Notes under the pieces: model-generated | The model's database searches: none | The model's input: only the letters and a program-made list of their open reading frames with translations | What the model was told of the DNA's origin: nothing | NCBI GenBank assembly: GCA_039980455.1 | Contig: JBDXCG010000004.1 | Span: 1,000,524 to 1,064,523, forward strand | Direction of reading: 5' to 3' | Source of the DNA: CALINF01 sp039980455 | GTDB lineage: Bacteria; Pseudomonadota; Gammaproteobacteria; Pseudomonadales; Halieaceae | DNA length: 64,000 nt | Program-made: the position numbers and the translations under genes | In this document: in pieces, positions 24,635 to 32,069 of the stretch | Numbering within the stretch: the first letter of the stretch is position 1 | Layout: every line of letters begins with the position of its first letter

Positions 24635-24800
24635 CGGGTAATCTCGAGCGCTGATTCCAGTAGGTGGCAACGATGACCAGCAGCCAGAGTAAGAACGGCC
24701 GGTACCATGTGGTGTCGCTGTCCAGTGTCCAGCCACCCACTGTGGGATAGAAGATAAAGAGAAGGCCGGCGATAAACAGCAGGGCCCGATTGATATACAT
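24624..24800 (-). CDS. cbrX: Small membrane protein CbrX, overlapping cbrA
   Basis: A 58-residue protein: MYINRALLFIAGLLFIFYP, then WTLDSDTTWYRPF, LLWLLVIVATYWNQR and a charged end SRLPDEL. It has two predicted membrane helices and a WYRPFLLWLLV core. ATG 24800 follows GAGGA nine bases upstream, and the stop lies 11 bases inside cbrA. In Pseudomonas a small ORF called cbrX occupies this position and couples cbrA translation. Other frames here lack the hydrophobic pattern. Confidence 0.82.
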   Translation of the reverse strand: MYINRALLFIAGLLFIFYPTVGGWTLDSDTTWYRPFLLWLLVIVATYWNQRSRLPDEL

Positions 24801-24900
24801 GGTGGTGTGGTCCTCGGCGACAGGTCCGGGAAGTCCGAGCGCTGATACTACGCAAGCCGCTGGTGTCGGTAAAGCCGCAGAGCGAGCTTAGCGCCTGTTT

Positions 24901-25779
24901 CTATAAGGGTTCTCCAGCCAATCCCACCCGATTCCTGGACCAATGCTTAATGGCAAAGTCCACAAGTGCGGGTACGGTGTTGGCCGATCGCGGTGGATTG
25001 GATTGGTTTAGAAAGCTCAGAGCTTGACGCAGATTCATCAAGGCCTGATCACCCACTAATGCCGGCGCTTGGTTTTGTTTACTGAGCTTTTGCCCATCGT
25101 TGCCCAATAGCACCGGTATATGTGTGTAATGTGGAGCAGCGCCGCCCAGTTGGTTCATCAGGTATAGCTGGCGGGGCGTGGAATCCAAAAGATCGGCGCC
25201 TCTGACGACGTGGGTAATTTTTTGGTGCACGTCATCAACAGACGCTGCTAGCTGGTAAGCGGGCAGTTTGTCTTTGCGTTGTACCGTAAAATCCTGAACT
25301 GTGCTTCCCAGTGCATAGTTGCAGCTGCCCTGAATACCATCTGTGAATTTAATGCGCGCGTCCTGTGGGACCCGAATTCGCAGCGCCCAGGGGCTGCTGA
25401 CAGAGGGTTGTCGCGGCTCGCACCGTCCGTTGCAGCTGCCGTTGGGCCCCAATGTTGCTCGAGTGCAGTCACAGTGAAAGAGCAATCCATTCGATGCCAG
25501 CTCGCCAAGCGCTTGTTCATAGGCTGCCGAGCGGGAGCTCTGCCAAAGTACGGTTTCATCCCAAATCAGGCCATGTTGTTGAAGGCAATCCAGAATGCCG
25601 TGTGCGGCGCCGGCTTGTTCTCTGGGTGGGTCGATATCATCAATGCGCACCAGCCAAATACCTTGCTGGTGGCGGGCATCCAGAAAACTGGCTAAAGCGG
25701 CAACGAGGGAGCCCATATGCAGTGGGCCAGTAGGGGAGGGGGCGAATCGCCCCCGGTAGGTCGACGTGAGTTCAGCCAT
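24901..25779 (-). CDS. gluQ: Glutamyl-Q tRNA(Asp) synthetase
   Basis: It attaches glutamate to the queuosine base at position 34 of tRNA-Asp. The 292-residue protein is a GluRS catalytic domain without an anticodon-binding domain. Visible are GRFAPSPTGPLHMGSL (HIGH-like), a zinc site CDCTRATLGPNGSCNGRC, and GQKLSKQN (KMSKS-like). It lies 20 bp after dksA, the conserved neighbour in many gammaproteobacteria, and before cbrX/cbrA. Confidence 0.95.
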   Translation of the reverse strand: MAELTSTYRGRFAPSPTGPLHMGSLVAALASFLDARHQQGIWLVRIDDIDPPREQAGAAHGILDCLQQHGLIWDETVLWQSSRSAAYEQALGELASNGLLFHCDCTRATLGPNGSCNGRCEPRQPSVSSPWALRIRVPQDARIKFTDGIQGSCNYALGSTVQDFTVQRKDKLPAYQLAASVDDVHQKITHVVRGADLLDSTPRQLYLMNQLGGAAPHYTHIPVLLGNDGQKLSKQNQAPALVGDQALMNLRQALSFLNQSNPPRSANTVPALVDFAIKHWSRNRVGLAGEPL

Positions 25780-25799
25780 TCACAGCTAACTCAGCAGGA

Positions 25800-26357
25800 T
25801 TAACCCATTTCCTGCCTTTCCTTGATTTCATCGAGTGTTTTGCAGTCGATGCACAGCGTAGCCGTGGGTCGGGCTTCAAGACGCTTGATGCCGATCTCAA
25901 CACCGCAGGCGTCACAGAATCCGTAGTCGTCCTGCTCGATACGCTCAGCGGTACCATCAATTTTCTTGATGAGTTTGCGCTCGCGGTCGCGGGTGCGCAG
26001 TTCCAGGCTGAACTCTTCTTCCTGGGTCGCGCGATCAGCGGGGTCGGGGAAATTAGCCGCCTCGTCTTTCATGTGAGAGACCGTGCGATCAACTTCCTGC
26101 ATGAGCTCTGCTTTCCAGTTCAACAAAATCTGCTTGAAGTGCGCACGCTGCGCTTCATTCATGTACTGCTCGCCGCGCTTGGGTTTGTAGGGCTCGAAGG
26201 CTTTGAACTCTGTGGAAGAGGAGGCCTTCCTCGGCTTAGCTTTGGCTTTTGGCTTAGCTTTGGCTTTGGGCGCGGACTTAGCCTTCGGCGTAGTGGCTTT
26301 CTTGGCCGGCGCTTTCTTCTTGGCAGCTGGCTTTTTTGATGGAGCTTTGGTTGGCAT
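25800..26357 (-). CDS. dksA: RNA polymerase-binding transcription factor DksA
   Basis: DksA binds the secondary channel of RNA polymerase and works with ppGpp in the stringent response. The 185-residue protein has the coiled coil with DPADRATQEEEFSLELRTRDRER and a C4 zinc finger CDACG ... CIDC. ATG 26357 (MPTKAPSKKP) is preferred to the frame opening at 26453. The first roughly 42 residues form a Lys/Ala/Pro-rich histone-H1-like tail not found in the 151-residue E. coli protein. Confidence 0.94.
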   Translation of the reverse strand: MPTKAPSKKPAAKKKAPAKKATTPKAKSAPKAKAKPKAKAKPRKASSSTEFKAFEPYKPKRGEQYMNEAQRAHFKQILLNWKAELMQEVDRTVSHMKDEAANFPDPADRATQEEEFSLELRTRDRERKLIKKIDGTAERIEQDDYGFCDACGVEIGIKRLEARPTATLCIDCKTLDEIKERQEMG

Positions 26358-26603
26358 GGTCAGTATCCCATACGTCATAAATTGTAAGGCATGGATTACA
26401 CGGTCTGCGCGTAACCCCGATTCCGAGAGGGCGGTGAAATTACCAGATATCAAGCACCTGTGCCAGCAAAAAATCCATGTTTTTGTGGTCTCGGTTTACC
26501 GCTGCGTCGCAGTTGATACACTGCGCGATTGTGGGCGAGTTGGGCGCGCGTCGTAAGACTCCACATGATCTCCACTGCAGCCCTCGACATTCAAGGATAT
26601 GGC

Positions 26604-27308
26604 ATGGATTTTCCCTCTCTGATTCAGGGTAAGCTGCTGCGACGGTATAAGCGGTTTCTGGCTGATGTAGAGCTCGACAGTGGTGAGGTTATTACCGTGC
26701 ATTGTCCCAACACAGGCGCTATGACAGGCTGCGCCGAACCCGGGAGTGAGGTATGGCTTTCGGTCAGTGACTCACCCACTCGAAAATATCCCCATACGTG
26801 GGAGCTGGTGAATACATCTACCGGTATGGCCTGCATTCATTCCGCGCGGGCGAACGCCGTAGTGGCAGAGGCCTTTGGTGCAGGCCTGATTTCGGGCTTT
26901 TCCGAATTGGATGAGTTGCGCCGCGAGGTGAAATACGGCGCTGGTAGCCGCGCGGATCTTGTCCTTGAGCAGGGTGGAGCCGAAACCTATGTAGAAGTGA
27001 AATCCGTCACGTTGTGTCGGGAAAGTGGGCAGGGCGTCTTTCCTGACGCGGTTAGCGAGCGTGGGCGCAAGCATCTGCAGGAGTTACAAGCGTTGAGTGA
27101 AGCAGGGACCCGCGCAATGATGTTTTTTTGCGTGCTTCATGCAGGAATCTCGCGGGTCAGTGCGGCCGGCGATATTGATTCGCGCTATCGAGAGGCTCTA
27201 TTGGAGGCCATGGCGGCAGGGGTTGAGGTTCAAGCCTGGCGCGCTGATATTTCCCCGCAGCAGATGTGTCTGGCGCAGCAGCTTCCATTCACTGTGGATC
27301 CGCAGTAA
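26604..27308 (+). CDS. sfsA: Sugar fermentation stimulation protein SfsA homologue
   Basis: About 234 residues with the family signatures VITVHCPNTGAMTGC, RKYPHTWELV, SRADLVLEQGGAETYVEVKSVTL (a nuclease-like D-x-E-x-K core) and FPDAVSERGRKHLQEL. SfsA proteins bind DNA and contain a nuclease-type fold; the biological role is poorly defined. ATG 26604 follows AAGGAT; the alternative ATG 26565 adds 13 unconserved residues. It is divergent from dksA across 246 bp. Confidence 0.92.
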   Translation: MDFPSLIQGKLLRRYKRFLADVELDSGEVITVHCPNTGAMTGCAEPGSEVWLSVSDSPTRKYPHTWELVNTSTGMACIHSARANAVVAEAFGAGLISGFSELDELRREVKYGAGSRADLVLEQGGAETYVEVKSVTLCRESGQGVFPDAVSERGRKHLQELQALSEAGTRAMMFFCVLHAGISRVSAAGDIDSRYREALLEAMAAGVEVQAWRADISPQQMCLAQQLPFTVDPQ

Positions 27309-27338
27309 GCGATTGCGCCGCCGCCGGGGCTGCGTGGT

Positions 27339-27653
27339 TTACTCTATCAGGATATCGCCGTTTTCGATCGTGTAGCTGACGCTGTTAAGTGCCTCGCCCA
27401 AACAGGGACCTGCGACGCATTGGCCGGTGTCAGATAGAAACTCGGCGCCATGGCGCTGACAGGTCAGAGTCAACCCACCTCCGCTGGCCACGGAGCCGCC
27501 CATGGGGTCTAGTGATTCTCCCGCGTGAGGGCATCTGTTTTCGTACACATAGAGCTTGCCAGCGCGCACCACCGCAAGTAGTTGTCGCTCGCCTGCCATG
27601 AGTGAACAGGAAGTCCCATTGGGAATCGCTGATAATCTGCCGATGCGGTACAT
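27339..27653 (-). CDS. Rieske [2Fe-2S] domain protein
   Basis: A 104-residue single-domain protein. The cluster-binding pairs are C-x-H (CPHAGESLDP) and C-x2-H (CQRHGAEF), as in Rieske ferredoxins. It probably carries electrons in the cytoplasm; no oxygenase or reductase partner is adjacent. ATG 27653 follows AGGAC; the longer frame from 27698 has no support. It is convergent with sfsA (30 bp gap) and divergent from the M15 peptidase gene. Confidence 0.82.
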   Translation of the reverse strand: MYRIGRLSAIPNGTSCSLMAGERQLLAVVRAGKLYVYENRCPHAGESLDPMGGSVASGGGLTLTCQRHGAEFLSDTGQCVAGPCLGEALNSVSYTIENGDILIE

Positions 27654-27720
27654 AAGATGTCCTGCTGTGTCTGTTCGCGGTAGGATTGTGCCAGACACTT
27701 ACGCAGAGCATAACAGATGC

Positions 27721-28458
27721 ATGGGCGGGCTTTTGCAAACCACTTCAGCACGAATAACGGTTGATCAGTTACTAGGACTTGATGAAAGTCATCTGTACAC
27801 GCTGCCGGATGGACACCGATTACAAGCGGAGGCTGCGAGCGCATTCGCGGTGCTGTGCGAAGAGGCTCGCACTGCGGGCTTTGCGCCAGCGATTGCCAGC
27901 AGCTACAGGTCTTTCGAGCGTCAACTCGCTATCTTCAACGCCAAGGCTACGGGCGCCAGAGCCGTACACGACGATGTTGGAGCGACCGTTGTGATGGAAT
28001 CATTAGCGCCTGCGCAGCAGTTAGATGCGATTCTGCGCTTTTCAGCATTGCCGGGTACATCAAGACATCACTGGGGCACGGATCTGGATATCTATGATCA
28101 AAAGGCTGTGCCCGAAGATTATGTCGTGCAACTAACACCACAGGAGGTAGCAACGGGCGGTGTATTTGATCCGTTCCATTGTTGGCTGGATGAGCGCATA
28201 GCGTTGGGGCAATCACAGGGTTTCTACCGGCCCTATGCTGTGGATCGTGGGGGTGTATCGCCCGAGCGCTGGCATTTGAGCTACGCGCCGCTGTCGCAGA
28301 GCTGCGATAAACGGATAGACGCCGGGATGCTGCGAGAGGTCTGGCAGACGTTATCAGTTGGTTCTGAACTTGCGTTGCTGGATCTGGTGAGCGCTGAGCT
28401 GGATAATTTGCTCGAGCGGTATGTGAAGATACCCGCGGACTGGTGTCCGCGGGTGTAA
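27721..28458 (+). CDS. M15 family D-alanyl-D-alanine carboxypeptidase (VanY-like)
   Basis: A 245-residue zinc peptidase of the VanY/DacB M15 type acting on peptidoglycan stem peptides. Zinc ligands are in SRHHWGTDLDI (H-x6-D pattern) and ERWHLSY, with SSYRSFERQLAIFN as substrate-site region. No signal peptide is seen from ATG 27721, so export or a cytoplasmic recycling role is open. The frame could extend upstream to 27556, but that would overlap the Rieske gene and lacks conserved residues. The last codons contain a strong GC hairpin. Confidence 0.8.
   Translation: MGGLLQTTSARITVDQLLGLDESHLYTLPDGHRLQAEAASAFAVLCEEARTAGFAPAIASSYRSFERQLAIFNAKATGARAVHDDVGATVVMESLAPAQQLDAILRFSALPGTSRHHWGTDLDIYDQKAVPEDYVVQLTPQEVATGGVFDPFHCWLDERIALGQSQGFYRPYAVDRGGVSPERWHLSYAPLSQSCDKRIDAGMLREVWQTLSVGSELALLDLVSAELDNLLERYVKIPADWCPRV
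28431..28454. terminator. GC-rich hairpin in the last codons of the M15 peptidase gene
   Basis: Arm ACCCGCGGAC (28431-28440), loop TGGT, and the perfect complementary arm (28445-28454). It lies inside the reading frame, between two convergent genes only 10 bp apart. No T tract follows on either strand, so it may stabilise 3' ends or aid termination rather than act as a classic terminator. Confidence 0.45.
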
Positions 28459-28468
28459 ACAGTGCTAA

Positions 28469-29113
28469 TCAGATGCCAGCTTTGGCCTGATCGTGCAGTT
28501 CGCCGTAGTGGTTCCAGTAGTCTTTCTCAGAGGCGGCAATAACTTTTAGAGCCTCGTCGCGGCCATACACAAAATCTACTTTCACGTTCACGTCTTTGCC
28601 GGGCTGCATCTTGTAGGTCGAGAAGTAGTGCTGCAGCCGTTCAATCTTGATATCCGGCAGGTCGGCGATGTCCATGACATCTCCCCAGATATTGTCACCT
28701 TCGAGAATGGCAATAATCTTGTCGTCTGCCTCGCCATCATCAATCATCTGTATTCCACCTACCACGCGTGCATTGAGCACGATGTCGGCGCGGGTGATAT
28801 GACGCTCAGAATACACGCAGATATCCAGCGGATCACCGTCGGCAACATCAACGTCGGGGCAGCGCTTGGCTACTTCTTCGGCGCAAAATGTGCGTGGAAT
28901 GAATCCGTACAATGCTGGGGGGCTGGAGGTTGTGCGCTGAGGGCGATCAACCATCAGGAAGCCGGAGTTTTTGTCTAACTCATACTTAACAACATCCGAA
29001 GGTGTCATCTCAACATACACCTGTACGGTATCTTCAGTTGCTTCATCTGCGCGTGCGTGTAGGCCGTGCCAGGGATGGCGGCGCCAGCGGTTGTACTTGT
29101 TGTTGTCATACAT
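28469..29113 (-). CDS. ppa: Inorganic pyrophosphatase (family I)
   Basis: It hydrolyses PPi to phosphate. The 214-residue soluble family I enzyme has ligand motif DGDPLDICV, YGFIPRTF and KIIAILEGDN. It has an N-terminal segment rich in W/H/R (WRRHPWHGLHAR) longer than in E. coli Ppa. ATG 29113 follows GAGGT. It lies 137 bp downstream of the PPi-dependent phosphofructokinase gene on the same strand. The two compete for PPi, which makes the pairing notable. Confidence 0.92.
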   Translation of the reverse strand: MYDNNKYNRWRRHPWHGLHARADEATEDTVQVYVEMTPSDVVKYELDKNSGFLMVDRPQRTTSSPPALYGFIPRTFCAEEVAKRCPDVDVADGDPLDICVYSERHITRADIVLNARVVGGIQMIDDGEADDKIIAILEGDNIWGDVMDIADLPDIKIERLQHYFSTYKMQPGKDVNVKVDFVYGRDEALKVIAASEKDYWNHYGELHDQAKAGI

Positions 29114-29250
29114 AAGAAAAATACCTCAATTGGGGGTGTCACTATGGCGGGCAGCATTGTACAGATTACGCTGGCTAAAATCTCGCCACAGGGAAGCGAA
29201 AAATACCCATTACGGCGATACCGCCATTTTTGAGGCTGGTTGTTGGCGCG

Positions 29251-30516
29251 CTATTTAACCTTGAAGCGGCGTTTGAGCTTGCGCGGCACCGCAACGTTTT
29301 TCAGGGTGACATAGCGCGGCATACCATTGCGGTATGCGGGGTAGGCCTCACCTTGGATGAGCGGAGTCAGGTACTGCCTCGCTTCGTCGGTAATGGCGAA
29401 ACCGTCGCGCGAGATATAGTGGCGGGGCATCTTCTTTTCCTGGTTCGCAACCTGGTCCAGAGGAGCTTCCTTTATGGACCAGCGGTAGCGCTTTCCAGCA
29501 CCTCGTTGAATCGCAGGCATAACGGCGTTCTTGCCAGCCAGCGCATATTCCACTGCGGCTTCACCCACAGCATAAGCCTGGTCGACGTCAGTTTGTGATG
29601 CGATGTGTCTGGCCGAGCGCTGCAGGTAGTCAGCGACTGCCCAATGGTACTTGTAGCCAAGTTCGCTCTTCACCATATTGGCCAGTTGGGGCGCCAGTCC
29701 GCCTAGTTGGGCGTGTCCGAAGGCATCTCGAACACCGGAGTCTGTCAAGAAGGTGCCGTCTTTGTATTGCGCACCCTCAGACGCCACAATCACGCAGTAG
29801 CCGTGCTTTTTGACGGTGCGCTTCACGCGCGCCAGAAAGCGCTTCGTATCAAAGGCAATCTCTGGGAAAAGTATGATGTGGGGTGCGTCGCCTTCTTGCT
29901 GCGCGGCTAGACCGGCAGCGGCCGCGATCCACCCTGCGTGTCTGCCCATCACCTCCAGAATGAATACCTTGGTGGAGGTTTCGCACATAGAGGCTACATC
30001 CAGTGCAGCTTCGCGGGTGGAGATCGCGACGTATTTTGCAACTGAGCCAAAGCCCGGACTGTTGTCGGTTAGCGGCAGGTCATTGTCGATAGTCTTGGGT
30101 ACGTGTATGGCTTGCAGCGGGTAGCCCATGGACTCGCTTAGCTGAGATACCTTGAGGCAGGTGTCGGCGGAGTCACCACCACCGTTGTAGAAAAAGTAGC
30201 CGATATTGTGCGCCTTGAACACCTCAATCAGTCGCTCGTACTCCGCTCGATTTTCCTCAAGGCTCTTTAGTTTGTGTCGGCAGGATCCGAATGCGCCTGA
30301 TGGCGTGCTCAATAGACCGGCAATAGCACTGCTGCTTTCCTTGCTGGTATCAATCAGGTCCTCATGCAATGCGCCGATAATTCCGTTGCGTCCTGCGTAG
30401 ACCTTGCCTATGCGATCGCGATGCTTGCGGGCTGTTTCAATAACACCACAGGCGCTTGCGTTGATTACGGCTGTGACGCCACCTGATTGGGCGTAGAACG
30501 CATTTTTTCTTGCCAT
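29251..30516 (-). CDS. Pyrophosphate-dependent 6-phosphofructokinase
   Basis: A 421-residue PFK-family enzyme that phosphorylates fructose-6-phosphate reversibly. Glycine loop YAQSGGVTAVINAS, FFYNGGGDSADT, catalytic PKTIDNDLPLTDNSPGFGS and EVMGRHAGWIA are present. The lysine in PKTIDND and the GGGDS form of the loop are typical of PPi-dependent rather than ATP-dependent enzymes. This would permit a reversible, PPi-saving glycolytic step. No ATP-type pfkA is in the window. PPi use is inferred from the motifs. Confidence 0.88.
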   Translation of the reverse strand: MARKNAFYAQSGGVTAVINASACGVIETARKHRDRIGKVYAGRNGIIGALHEDLIDTSKESSSAIAGLLSTPSGAFGSCRHKLKSLEENRAEYERLIEVFKAHNIGYFFYNGGGDSADTCLKVSQLSESMGYPLQAIHVPKTIDNDLPLTDNSPGFGSVAKYVAISTREAALDVASMCETSTKVFILEVMGRHAGWIAAAAGLAAQQEGDAPHIILFPEIAFDTKRFLARVKRTVKKHGYCVIVASEGAQYKDGTFLTDSGVRDAFGHAQLGGLAPQLANMVKSELGYKYHWAVADYLQRSARHIASQTDVDQAYAVGEAAVEYALAGKNAVMPAIQRGAGKRYRWSIKEAPLDQVANQEKKMPRHYISRDGFAITDEARQYLTPLIQGEAYPAYRNGMPRYVTLKNVAVPRKLKRRFKVK

Positions 30517-30691
30517 GGGCGGTTAGGATTCCAAAGTGTGGGAGTGCCGGATGACACGCGGTCCAAGGAAGCGCGCATGATACTCGAATCGACCACAGAT
30601 GTGCACCGGTGACACCTCTAATCGCCCTCATGCCCGCTGCGGTGTTCTGGGTGCCCGTGCTACTATTGCGCGCTTGATGAGGAGGCATGGA

Positions 30692-32068
30692 TTGAAAGGA
30701 CACATTCACATTCTGGGTATCTGCGGCACCTTTATGGGCGGGATTGCGCTATTGGCTGCGGAGAGGGGCTATCGTGTCACTGGCTCTGATGCGAACGTTT
30801 ATCCTCCTATGAGCACACAGCTCGAGGCCGCTGGCATCGAGCTAATGACGGGCTATGAGCCAGAGCACCTGGTGCCAGCCCCCGATCAGGTGGTCGTAGG
30901 GAATGCGATGACCCGGGGCAATGCTGCCATCGAGTATATGCTCAACGCCGGTCTCAACTATGTATCCGGGCCTCAATGGTTGGCAGAAAACCTGCTAGCG
31001 GATAAGTGGGTAATCGCACTATCGGGAACCCATGGTAAAACCACCACCAGTTCTATGGTGGCCTGGATTCTCGAGTATGCAGGCATGGCGCCGGGCTTTT
31101 TGATCGGCGGCGTTCCCGCTGACTTTGGTGTATCGGCGCGTTCGGGCGAGTCCGATTTCTTTGTGGTGGAGGCAGACGAATACGACACTGCGTTCTTCGA
31201 CAAACGCTCCAAGTTTATCCATTACAGACCCCGCACATTGGTGATCAACAACCTTGAATTCGATCATGCCGATATATTTGATGACCTTGGCGCTATTCAG
31301 CGTCAGTTTCACCACGTGGTGCGGTGCGTTCCGGGGGAGGGCAGTATTGTCTATCCCAGGGGTGTGACGGCTATTGATGAGGTGATCGACATGGGGTGCT
31401 GGACACCACAAGTAGACCTCGCAATAGAAAACAGTGACGCAAGCTGGCACGCCGAGTTGATCAACAAAGACGGCACAGCGTTTAGGGTGCACAGTCCGCA
31501 GCACAAACCTGCTGTCGTGGAATGGAACCATTGTGGTCGTCACAATGTCGAAAATGGATTGGCGGCGATGGCGGCGGCGCATCATGTAGGCGTCGCGCCC
31601 CAAGTATCGGCTGAGGCATTGGCGGTGTTCCGTGGGGTGAAGCGTCGCCTGGAACTGTTGGGTACGGTGGCAGATATCCGCGTGTATGACGATTTTGCTC
31701 ATCACCCCACTGCGATTGCGTCAACGCTGGAGGGCATTCGCGCAGGCAATAAAGGTGGTCGCATTCTCACATTAATTGAGCCGCGCTCGAATACCATGCG
31801 TATGGGAGAGCATCGCAAGCATTTAGCGTCGGCCACAAAGGCGGCAGATCAAGTGTTCTGGTTTCAGCCTGCCGGCATGGATTGGTCTCTCGACAGTGTT
31901 ATCAGCGAGAGCCCTGTTGCCGCGAGCTTGAGCGACAACGTTGACAGTTTGGCGCAGGAAGTTGCTGCCCTGGCACAAGCAGGCGATACGATCGTCATAA
32001 TGAGCAACGGCAGCTTCGGCGGTATACACCAGAAGCTGCTTACACAATTGGAAGTGATAAACGCCTGA
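30692..32068 (+). CDS. mpl: UDP-N-acetylmuramate:L-Ala-gamma-D-Glu-meso-DAP ligase
   Basis: Mpl recycles the murein tripeptide by ligating it to UDP-MurNAc. The protein has about 458 residues of the Mur ligase family: Rossmann N-terminus HIHILGICGTFMGGIALLA, ATP-binding SGTHGKTTTSS, NNLEFDHADIF, NHCGRHNVENGLAA and DDFAHHPTAI. TTG 30692 is chosen because AGGAGG (30679-30684) sits seven bases upstream and the family begins with this KGHIHILG segment. The next gene starts two bases after the stop. Confidence 0.95.
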   Translation: MKGHIHILGICGTFMGGIALLAAERGYRVTGSDANVYPPMSTQLEAAGIELMTGYEPEHLVPAPDQVVVGNAMTRGNAAIEYMLNAGLNYVSGPQWLAENLLADKWVIALSGTHGKTTTSSMVAWILEYAGMAPGFLIGGVPADFGVSARSGESDFFVVEADEYDTAFFDKRSKFIHYRPRTLVINNLEFDHADIFDDLGAIQRQFHHVVRCVPGEGSIVYPRGVTAIDEVIDMGCWTPQVDLAIENSDASWHAELINKDGTAFRVHSPQHKPAVVEWNHCGRHNVENGLAAMAAAHHVGVAPQVSAEALAVFRGVKRRLELLGTVADIRVYDDFAHHPTAIASTLEGIRAGNKGGRILTLIEPRSNTMRMGEHRKHLASATKAADQVFWFQPAGMDWSLDSVISESPVAASLSDNVDSLAQEVAALAQAGDTIVIMSNGSFGGIHQKLLTQLEVINA

Positions 32069-32069
32069 T

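Noticed and set aside
24631..24855. 74-codon minus-strand frame beginning MRSISARTSRTC over cbrX
   Set aside because: It has an unnatural Arg/His/Ser composition; the shorter hydrophobic cbrX frame has a ribosome site and a family pattern.
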